Below are positions 8,729-14,665 of a stretch of DNA of 64,000 nt, one piece after another. Source of the stretch: Candidatus Woesearchaeota archaeon (lineage in GTDB: Archaea > Nanobdellota > Nanobdellia > Woesearchaeales > GW2011-AR9). The stretch is from assembly GCA_018696595.1 (NCBI GenBank), contig JABHQW010000003.1, forward strand, positions 62,001-126,000, given 5' to 3'. Position 1 is the first letter of the stretch, and every line of letters starts with the position of its first letter. The position numbers and the translations under genes are program-made. The notes under the pieces are model-generated. The model ran no database searches, had not been told where the DNA came from, and was given only the letters and a program-made list of their open reading frames with translations.

Positions 8729-10978
8729 TTACTTTTTCTTTTCTTCTTTATCTTTTTTAACATCTTTTTTGAATTTATCGTTAGATTCCAAACTTTCTGT
8801 ATATTTACATTTAGGATATCCTGGACAAGCTAAGAAACTACCATAAACAGATTTTCTAAGAATTAAATCTTTGCCACACTTAGGACACTTCTTTTCAATT
8901 TTCTTTTGTTCAATCTTTTCAATCTCTTTCTTTTCTTCATCAGAAGTTTTACTTTTACAATCTTGATTAATACAAACATCTAATGGTCGTTTACCTTTGT
9001 TAATAACTAAAATCATTGGATGACCACAAACTTCACAAACCTTATCCGTATTCTTAATTAGGCCTGTATTAGGAAGATTAAATGTTTTTTTACATTCTGG
9101 ATATTTATCACAAGCAATAAACTTGCCAAATTTTCCTCTTCTCATCATTAATCGGCCTTCTTTACATTCTGTACACTTACCAATGAAGTTTTGGATGTCT
9201 TCTGTTTCTCTTACAGAAGCAAGAATTTCTTTACCAATAACTTTCTCTTTCTTTTTGAAATCAGCTAATAGTTTTGTTAAAAATTTCTTTGCTTTCTCTA
9301 AAACATTTTCTTGTTTTTCTTTTCCTTCACGAATCTTAACCATATCAGCTTCAAAATCAGCAGTTAGTTTTTCATCTACAATTGTGGGTGCATATTTTTC
9401 TAAAACAGTAAGAGTCTCCATGCCATGTTTAGTTACATGGATTTGTACTCCCTCAACATATCCTCTTTGAAATAATCGGTCAAGAATGTCTGCTCGAGTA
9501 GCTTTTGTTCCCAAATTTCTTTTCTCTAATTCTTTAAGGATAGAACTTTGATTAAATCTCTTTGGAGGTTGGGTCTCTTTATCCTCTTTGAAGATCTTTT
9601 TAACATTAACAATTTCTCCTTCTTTTAGATCTGGAAGTGTAATCTCTTCCAATTTCACATAAGGCTTATAGAAAACGTGCCAGTTTTCTTCAACTGTTCT
9701 TGTTCCTTTAGCAATAAATATTTCTGCTTTAACATCTAAAGAAACTTCCATTGTTTCTCTAACAGCAGGTTCTGCAAAAGTTGCCATAAACCTTTTAACA
9801 ATTAAGTCATAAATCTTCTTTTCACGATCTTTTAATTCTCCTGGAACTTGTCCAGTGGGATAAATAGCTGGATGGGCAGGATCCGTTTTTTTACCGTTGT
9901 TTGGTTTTAATGTTCCTTTCTTTAACAGATCTTTACACAATCCGTCGTATTGTGGTTGTTTACTTAAGTCTGTTAGAATCTTCTTAAATCCTAGCTTAGG
10001 ATCTAATTGCTGTGAAGAAGTTCTAGGATAAGAAGTAACTCCTGCTAAATATAATGTTTGAGCAAGGGCCAAAGTTTCTTTCGGTGTAATTCTGAATAAG
10101 TTATATGATTCTGATTGTAAATTTATTAAGTTAAACGGAAACGGTGGGGCTTGATTTCTTTTTGTACGTTTGATTTTAGCAATTTTAGCTTCTTTCTCTC
10201 CTTTAACCACTTTTAAGATTTTTTCCATAACTTTTTTGTCAAAAATCTTATCTTTATTATGTGAAGCTTCAACCTTACTTTTTTTGTAATCACCTTCCAA
10301 CTTAATTAACCAAAACGGTTCAGAAACAAAAGCTTGAATTTCTCTTTCTCTGTCTACAAGTAATTTTAATGCTGGCCCTTGAACTCTTCCTGCAGACATA
10401 ACTTTGAACGCACCAGTAGACTTTACTGCCGCTGTTAATGCCCTACTTAAATTAATTCCGTAATACCAGTCTAGATAATGTCTTGTTTCTCCAGCGAAAG
10501 CTTGGCCCCAATCAAGATGTTTTAATTTATTTTCATAAGATTTAACTAAATCTCCTTTTGTTAAAGTAGAGAACTTCATTCTGTTAGCATCTTTTTTCTT
10601 ACAAGCGTACCTAACAACATTATATCCTATAACTTCTCCTTCTACATCATAGTCGCACGCGACTGTAAATTCATCACATTTCTTTGCTAATGTAGAAATT
10701 GTATCAATATAACCTTTAACATACTTCAAATCTTTATGAGACTTGTAAGAAGCGTCCCATTTAATATCAAAAACTGGATAAGTCCAACCTTTTTTATCTT
10801 TTTCAACTAATCCGTATAAATGACCAACTGCGGAAGTGATGTAAATAACTTTTTTGTTATGAATTACTTCGAAATATGATCCGCCTTTGCTCTTCTTTTG
10901 CACAGGAGCTTTATCTGCTAATGCAGCAGCTACTTTCCTTGCTGAGCTTGGTTTCTCTGTAATTATTAGTTCAGTCAT
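8729..10978 (-). CDS. topA: DNA topoisomerase I (type IA)
   Basis: A 749-aa type IA topoisomerase that relaxes negative supercoils. The N-terminal TOPRIM domain (LIITEKPSSARKVAAAL, then the acidic site CDYDVEGEVIGYN), the segment MSAGRVQGPALKLLVDRE, and the active-site region LAGVTSYPRTSSQ with its Tyr are all seen. The C-terminus carries three zinc-ribbon modules (CTECKEG..., CEVCGHP..., CPKCGKD...CPGYPKC) and a Lys/Glu-rich tail. Length fits archaeal TopA. Start chosen at the ATG preceding TELIITEKPS. Confidence 0.95.
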   Translation of the reverse strand: MTELIITEKPSSARKVAAALADKAPVQKKSKGGSYFEVIHNKKVIYITSAVGHLYGLVEKDKKGWTYPVFDIKWDASYKSHKDLKYVKGYIDTISTLAKKCDEFTVACDYDVEGEVIGYNVVRYACKKKDANRMKFSTLTKGDLVKSYENKLKHLDWGQAFAGETRHYLDWYYGINLSRALTAAVKSTGAFKVMSAGRVQGPALKLLVDREREIQAFVSEPFWLIKLEGDYKKSKVEASHNKDKIFDKKVMEKILKVVKGEKEAKIAKIKRTKRNQAPPFPFNLINLQSESYNLFRITPKETLALAQTLYLAGVTSYPRTSSQQLDPKLGFKKILTDLSKQPQYDGLCKDLLKKGTLKPNNGKKTDPAHPAIYPTGQVPGELKDREKKIYDLIVKRFMATFAEPAVRETMEVSLDVKAEIFIAKGTRTVEENWHVFYKPYVKLEEITLPDLKEGEIVNVKKIFKEDKETQPPKRFNQSSILKELEKRNLGTKATRADILDRLFQRGYVEGVQIHVTKHGMETLTVLEKYAPTIVDEKLTADFEADMVKIREGKEKQENVLEKAKKFLTKLLADFKKKEKVIGKEILASVRETEDIQNFIGKCTECKEGRLMMRRGKFGKFIACDKYPECKKTFNLPNTGLIKNTDKVCEVCGHPMILVINKGKRPLDVCINQDCKSKTSDEEKKEIEKIEQKKIEKKCPKCGKDLILRKSVYGSFLACPGYPKCKYTESLESNDKFKKDVKKDKEEKKK

Positions 10979-11044
10979 GTTGTATTAGAAAAATTAAGCT
11001 CTTTTAAAAAGGTATGGGAAAATAAAAGAAAAGAAAGAAAAAAA

Positions 11045-12202
11045 CTATTCATACTCTTTATCCCTACTAGAATCTCCGCGGAACTTCTTCTTAACTGCGT
11101 TCTTAGCGTTATCAAACGTTTTTCTCAATGCCGTTTCTAAGTCCCAATCATCTTGGTTAATTGCAATCAGTTGCCCAGGATATTCTAACTTGATGTGTAC
11201 AGAATACTTTTGTCTGCCACCTTTATTGTATGCTTTAAGATGTAGAACTAAGTTCAGTTCGTTATTAATTTTCTTTTGTAACTTCATTGCTTCATTACTA
11301 GCAATTTTCTTAATGTTATATTTTTGATAAGGTTCTAACTGGGCTTTATTTAATCCTACAAACTTAATTGTAAACTTTTTAGGAATTTTTAAATTACCAA
11401 TTTGTCTAAGAATACTTTTTACGGTTAACATTCCAACAAATTTATCATTTTCCATTACTAACAAATCAGAAATTCCTTTCTTAAGCATTAAATCAATTGC
11501 TCTGACTAACGATTCTCCAGTTGTAGTAGTTATTAAATTATAGTTAGTACTGAAATTACTTACAGGAATGTTGTTTAATTTTTGCATCTCTGATTCTGCA
11601 CATTTCGCATTAGCAGCATTATTAAACTTGGCTGAAAAATTTCTTTTTGGTGACCAATTAAGGTAACCTCGTAGAAGATCCTTAAATGTGATTATTCCTG
11701 TAACTTCACCATCTTCAAACAAAGGAACATGATCTATTTTCTCTTGGAACATTATGTTCATTGCTATTACTACTGGGTCTGTCATATTTACTTTTCTTGG
11801 TTTTACTAATTTAATATCTCTTACTTTAGTATCTTTAACTTCTGGAAGTTCTGCAATTAGTTTAGTTAAATCTAATGCGTTAAGCACACCAATTATTTTC
11901 TTATTACTTTCTACTGGAATGTAGCGTAAATCACTTTGATACATTAAGTAAGCAGTCTCAAATAAATCAGCATTTTCGTTAATGATTGGGGTTATTTGTA
12001 CAAAGTTTTTAATTTTAGCTTTACTGACATCAAGTCTTGATTTAAGAAGTTTCTTTTTTTCAATAAGACCCAAATATTTCTTTTTTCTAAAAACAAGTCC
12101 TGTACGTTTCTCAAATGTCTTTAATTTTCCTATTAGTTCAGAAAGAGTTGATTCCTCATCTAAAACCACAAAATCTTCTTTTATTAATGGTTTAATTTCC
12201 AT
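11045..12202 (-). CDS. CBS-domain protein with C-terminal HPF/YfiA-like domain
   Basis: A 385-aa protein with about four CBS motifs in the first ~270 residues (for example IPVESNKKIIGVLNALDLTK, VPLFEDGEVTGIITFKDLL and DLLVMENDKFVGMLTVKSIL). The last ~105 residues (FTIKFVGLNKAQLEP onward, with LVLHLKAYNKGG and YSVHIKLEYPGQ) resemble the beta-alpha-beta fold of ribosome hibernation factors. CBS pairs bind adenine nucleotides, so a nucleotide-gated ribosome-binding role is plausible. That role is inference. The start follows a purine-rich GAGGTGG (12,207-12,213). Confidence 0.75.
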   Translation of the reverse strand: MEIKPLIKEDFVVLDEESTLSELIGKLKTFEKRTGLVFRKKKYLGLIEKKKLLKSRLDVSKAKIKNFVQITPIINENADLFETAYLMYQSDLRYIPVESNKKIIGVLNALDLTKLIAELPEVKDTKVRDIKLVKPRKVNMTDPVVIAMNIMFQEKIDHVPLFEDGEVTGIITFKDLLRGYLNWSPKRNFSAKFNNAANAKCAESEMQKLNNIPVSNFSTNYNLITTTTGESLVRAIDLMLKKGISDLLVMENDKFVGMLTVKSILRQIGNLKIPKKFTIKFVGLNKAQLEPYQKYNIKKIASNEAMKLQKKINNELNLVLHLKAYNKGGRQKYSVHIKLEYPGQLIAINQDDWDLETALRKTFDNAKNAVKKKFRGDSSRDKEYE

Positions 12203-12303
12203 ATGTCCACCTCAAAATGTTTAATTATAAGTATATCTAATTACTATTTAAACATTGTTAAATAAGGGTGTTTTGAATCAGAAAATTGAGATACTCTTGG
12301 TAA

Positions 12304-12651
12304 TTAGTGCATCTCTTTTTTAGGTGGAGCTTGAAATGTTTCAATATCTCTTTCATTTAATTTATCTCTAATAATATCTGTTAATTGGTAAACCAATCCT
12401 TGATTTATTTCTGGGATACGTTCATTATTAGAAGTTTCCATATTTATTCTCATTCCATTATAAGCAACAAGTTCTAATGAAGATTCTCCTTCTTCAAGTT
12501 TTTGTGCAAAAACCTCTCCAACTTCATCAAAAAAATCTTCTCTATCATTGGTCCCATCATAAATTGCAGTAACATAACTTAAACCAACTAATAATTGATA
12601 GTTTTCATGATTGTCAGGTAATTGTCCAACTAATAATAATGCTTTATCCAT
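12304..12651 (-). CDS. Hypothetical protein, 115 aa
   Basis: Not recognised. A small acidic soluble protein (MDKALLLVGQLPDNHENYQ...), with no membrane segment or cysteine motif. The start ATG at 12651 has a TATA-like TTTATAAACTTT about 20 nt upstream (12,673-12,685), supporting a real, leaderless gene. No partner is evident. Confidence 0.55.
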   Translation of the reverse strand: MDKALLLVGQLPDNHENYQLLVGLSYVTAIYDGTNDREDFFDEVGEVFAQKLEEGESSLELVAYNGMRINMETSNNERIPEINQGLVYQLTDIIRDKLNERDIETFQAPPKKEMH

Positions 12652-12732
12652 AGAAAATTCGGGAACTCGTTGATTTATAAACTTTTTGTAGAATAACTAC
12701 TCTGGGATAATAACTAAGATCCAACAAACCAA

Positions 12733-12909
12733 TCAAACATCCTTGCCCATTACTGTTCTTCTACCGTTTTCTTTAGCTCTTTTAGCGGCATCAATAATCA
12801 GCTGTTTAACTCTTTCATCTAAACGATCGATAAAGTCTCCAGAAACATTTTCTACTCCTAACTCTGAATCTTTAAGAATTTCTTTAATTTGTGTTCTTAC
12901 TGTTAACAT
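12733..12909 (-). CDS. Small histone-fold protein (DUF1931-like)
   Basis: A 58-aa protein. It starts MLTVRTQIKEIL, continues NVSGDFIDRLDERVKQLI and ends AKRAKENGRRTVMGKDV. The end matches the histone-fold signature (long central helix, then GR-x-TV-x-x-x-D), as in the short DUF1931-type proteins common in DPANN archaea. It would be a DNA-binding or dimerisation unit. It overlaps a spurious plus-strand reading frame. A TATA-like TTTATAAAT lies about 25 nt upstream in the minus direction (12,930-12,938). Confidence 0.75.
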   Translation of the reverse strand: MLTVRTQIKEILKDSELGVENVSGDFIDRLDERVKQLIIDAAKRAKENGRRTVMGKDV

Positions 12910-12961
12910 GTCTTTTTGTAAGAAGGTAAGGTTTATAAATATTTTCTTAATTATTTAATGT

Positions 12962-13312
12962 ATGGAATACCAACATTTAGGTGGCGGAGACTATTTAGTA
13001 AAGATTGATGAAGATAAGATTGAGAGGGTTATAGAAACAATGGCAGAAAAATCTTACTTAACTGCTAAATTAAAAAGAGAATCATTTTCTGGGGATGATT
13101 TAGTTTTAGACGATTTTATAGTTTATTCTTCAGATCACACAAAAGTAATTGGTTTAAACATGGGGTTAATTAATCAGCGTCAATGTTACACAAAATTACA
13201 AAAAATGATTGCTGGTGATGATTTTATTTTTCGTGGTAAGTATTTTGAAAAAGGCGGTCGTGACCCAGAACAATTTTTAGATTCTATTGTTCAAGAAATA
13301 GAAAATAAATAG
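12962..13312 (+). CDS. Hypothetical protein, 116 aa
   Basis: Not recognised. Compact soluble protein (MEYQHLGGGDYLVKIDEDKI...) ending with a helical tail (DPEQFLDSIVQEIENK). An in-frame ATG does not exist upstream; the ATG at 12958 is in another frame. The TTTATAAAT element at 12930-12938 is placed correctly for this gene and is palindromic enough to serve the divergent histone-fold gene too. The stop codon overlaps the first base of the structured element that follows. Confidence 0.55.
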   Translation: MEYQHLGGGDYLVKIDEDKIERVIETMAEKSYLTAKLKRESFSGDDLVLDDFIVYSSDHTKVIGLNMGLINQRQCYTKLQKMIAGDDFIFRGKYFEKGGRDPEQFLDSIVQEIENK

Positions 13313-13385
13313 GTGAGCAGCGCCAATGGAGGCGCATTTTTTCCACTGTTTAGGAAAAAATATAAGGCGCCGTGCCCTGCTCACC
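13312..13385. ncRNA. 74-nt cloverleaf-like structured element (candidate small RNA)
   Basis: Closed by a perfect 9-bp stem (13312-13320 with 13377-13385, GGTGAGCAG/CTGCTCACC). Inside are GCGCC/GGCGC (13320-13324 with 13331-13335, loop AATGGA) and a perfect 9-bp hairpin (13336-13344 with 13353-13361, loop ACTGTTTA). A second GGCGC at 13366-13370 could compete for the same GCGCC. The size and closing stem resemble a tRNA, but there is no T-loop TTC motif and the anticodon arm is too long. Could be a regulatory or processed RNA, or a 3' end signal of the preceding gene. Strand is uncertain. Confidence 0.45.
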
Positions 13386-13425
13386 ATAGAAAGTAATAAA
13401 TAATATTATATTCTTACATTAAATT

Positions 13426-13827
13426 ATGACTCCCTGTATCTTTTGTAAAATCATAAACAAAGAAATCCCTTGTCATCAGATTTATGAAGATGAAAATTTC
13501 TTAGCTTTTTTAGATGTTTATCCGCATGCGAAAGGACATACTGTAGTTATTCCAAAAGAACATGTTAATTTAATCTCTGAATTAAATAATGAGAAAAGTA
13601 AAGAGTTAATGGTTATTGTAAAGAAAGTAATGAAAATTATTGAAGATAAACTTAATCCTGATGGGTTTAATGTTGGTTGGAATTCTGGCGAAGTAGCAGG
13701 ACAAGTTGTTCCCCACTTACATCTTCATCTTATTCCTCGCTATTCTGGGGATGGTGGCGGAAGTATTCATTCTATTATCAAGAACCCTGGTGATTTATCA
13801 GTAGAAGAAGTAGCTAAACTATTTTAA
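13426..13827 (+). CDS. HIT-family nucleotide hydrolase
   Basis: A 133-aa histidine-triad protein. It has the N-terminal zinc-type pair CIFCKIINKEIPCH and the active-site HLHLHLIPRY (residues ~104-113), which binds the nucleotide alpha-phosphate. The family hydrolyses AMP-lysine, AMP-N or dinucleoside polyphosphates; the substrate here is unknown. Full-length for the HINT branch. TATA-like AATATTATATTC lies just upstream of the ATG. Confidence 0.93.
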   Translation: MTPCIFCKIINKEIPCHQIYEDENFLAFLDVYPHAKGHTVVIPKEHVNLISELNNEKSKELMVIVKKVMKIIEDKLNPDGFNVGWNSGEVAGQVVPHLHLHLIPRYSGDGGGSIHSIIKNPGDLSVEEVAKLF

Positions 13828-13868
13828 TTCATAAATATTAAATATTTCAACTTCTTTCATTAAATAAA

Positions 13869-14132
13869 TTGGATTCTCTGGCGGCAAGAGTTGTACCAAA
13901 ATTTTACCCGTTTAAGTACCACACTTTAGAAGATATTGCGGGTATGGTTTATGATCATCAGATTGGGTTTGGTCAAGGTGCTGATATTATTGGGGATTTA
14001 CTATCTAAAAGGTATCCAGGCGTCGTTAATTATAGGGATATTCAGGAATCTTTATTTGAGAAATCTAATGACAACAGAGATTATTTCAGAAATATGTATG
14101 ATTTTGGTAAGGCTTTGGAAAGATTAGTCTGA
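13869..14132 (+). CDS. Hypothetical protein, 87 aa
   Basis: Not recognised. Small soluble protein with aromatic residues (VVPKFYPFKYHTLEDIAGMV). The start is a TTG at 13869; an ATG at 13945 would give a much shorter product, so the TTG is tentative. A TTAAATATTTC element is about 25 nt upstream. Codon pattern looks coding. Confidence 0.45.
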   Translation: MDSLAARVVPKFYPFKYHTLEDIAGMVYDHQIGFGQGADIIGDLLSKRYPGVVNYRDIQESLFEKSNDNRDYFRNMYDFGKALERLV

Positions 14133-14199
14133 TTTTAGGAAATCTTTATAATATACTTAGTTATTTTCTCTTTAAATGGCGAAGTAGCTTAACCTGGCA

Positions 14200-14240
14200 C
14201 GAGAAAGCTCAGCTTTCTGGGCTCCCCTGTGGGGAATTAT
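14200..14240 (+). other. D-arm insertion in tRNA-Met (probable intron)
   Basis: About 41 nt separate GGCA from AGCG of the D arm. It folds as two hairpins: GAAAGC/GCTTTC (14203-14208 with 14212-14217) and CCCC/GGGG (14224-14227 with 14231-14234). I could not place a clean bulge-helix-bulge, so the exact ends may be off by a few bases. Confidence 0.55.
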
Positions 14241-14255
14241 AGCGCCACGCTCATA

Positions 14256-14305
14256 TATAAATGAGCTATGAGGCATTTATGCTGATGACTAAAGCTTATT
14301 GGGTT
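14256..14305 (+). other. tRNA-Met intron at position 37/38
   Basis: 50-nt intron in the canonical archaeal site. Central 4-bp helix is CTCA (14250-14253) with TGGG (14300-14303, one wobble); bulges are TAT (14254-14256) and TTA (14304-14306). The inner helix is ATAA/TTAT. Removal gives the 7-nt loop CTCATAA. Confidence 0.82.
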
Positions 14306-14327
14306 ACGTGGAGGTTGGGGGCTCAAA

Positions 14328-14369
14328 TATCTCTTAGAGAGACCACAAATCTTTCTAAAGATTTGAGTG
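14328..14369 (+). other. tRNA-Met intron in the T loop (59/60)
   Basis: 42-nt intron. Central helix CTCA (14322-14325) with TGAG (14364-14367); bulges AAT (14326-14328) and TGT (14368-14370). Splicing joins GGGGG-CTCAAA to T-CCCCC. Internal hairpins CTCT/AGAG and AATCTTT/AAAGATT are visible. Confidence 0.78.
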
Positions 14370-14428
14370 TCCCCCCTTCGCCATACTTAAGCCAACGTGG
14401 GACAATCTGGTACTCCGCAAGACTGGAA

Positions 14429-14451
14429 CAGATTTTCAATAAGATCTAGCG
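14429..14451 (+). other. tRNA-Ser intron at position 37/38
   Basis: 23-nt intron. Central helix CTGG (14423-14426) with CTAG (14446-14449); cut sites in the bulges AAC (14427-14429) and CGA (14450-14452). Splicing yields the loop CTGGAAA. The inner helix is weak and AT-rich, so the motif is relaxed on that side. Confidence 0.8.
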
Positions 14452-14483
14452 ATCTTGTTTGCTTCGGCATTTCCCGGTTCAAA

Positions 14484-14515
14484 TAGAATCTAAGAATTAT
14501 CTTGGTTCATGAAAG
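14484..14515 (+). other. tRNA-Ser intron in the T loop (59/60)
   Basis: 32-nt intron with a textbook bulge-helix-bulge. Central helix TTCA (14478-14481) with TGAA (14510-14513); bulges AAT (14482-14484) and AGT (14514-14516). The intron itself forms a hairpin GAATC...GGTTC. Removal restores the T loop TTCAAAT. Confidence 0.87.
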
Positions 14516-14529
14516 TCCGGGCGTTGGCG

Positions 14530-14550
14530 CTTTTCTTTTCTTTTCTTTTT
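14530..14550 (+). terminator. T-rich terminator after the tRNA pair
   Basis: Four TTTTC-type repeats directly follow the tRNA-Ser discriminator base. Poly-T tracts of this sort are the usual archaeal transcription terminator. Confidence 0.6.
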
Positions 14551-14665
14551 CACTCCTTTAAGTAACAGCTATAACCCACCTCTAGTTAATAGTAAACTTA
14601 TTACCACTATGTAATGCTAAAAGATAGAAATCTTTATAAACTATATAAATTCTCAATATAAAATC

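Larger units (their letters stand above)
14178..14383 (+). tRNA. tRNA-Met(CAU), elongator-type, interrupted by three insertions
   Basis: Acceptor stem GGCGAAG (14178-14184) pairs with CTTCGCC (14376-14382), and A14383 is the discriminator. D-arm 5' part is GCTTAACCTGGCA (14187-14199), and AGCG resumes at 14241. The anticodon stem is CCACG/CGTGG (14245-14249 with 14307-14311), with CAT at 14252-14254. T stem is GGGGG/CCCCC (14317-14321 with 14371-14375), with mature loop CTCAAAT. The G1-C72 pair argues against initiator tRNA. tRNA-Ile2, which also has a CAU anticodon gene, is an alternative. C at position 54 is unusual. A TATA-like TTTATAATATAC lies about 25-35 nt upstream. Confidence 0.88.
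14391..14529 (+). tRNA. tRNA-Ser(GGA) with two introns
   Basis: Class II tRNA. Acceptor GCCAACG (14391-14397) pairs with CGTTGGC (14522-14528), and G14529 is the discriminator typical of tRNA-Ser. D arm is 14400-14416 (GGAC...GGTA...CTCC). Anticodon stem CAAGA/TCTTG (14418-14422 with 14453-14457), with anticodon GGA at 14425-14427. The variable arm has a TGC-TTCG-GCA hairpin (14460-14469). T arm CCCGG-TTCAAAT-CCGGG is split by an intron. It starts 7 nt after tRNA-Met and is probably co-transcribed. Confidence 0.93.

Noticed and set aside
12743-12958. A 71-aa plus-strand open frame
   Set aside because: It is the antisense shadow of the small histone-fold gene at 12733-12909.
13312-13385. A tRNA gene
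   Set aside because: It has a tRNA-like closing stem and D-like arm, but no T-loop motif and no 7-nt anticodon loop.
14270-14300. C/D-box guide RNA inside the tRNA-Met intron (GCTGATGAC)
   Set aside because: Overlapping C- and D-like boxes occur, but no full set of C, D', C' and D boxes with proper spacing.
14261-14449. A 62-aa open frame over the tRNA region
   Set aside because: It lies inside the tRNA-Met and tRNA-Ser introns and exons and is not protein coding.
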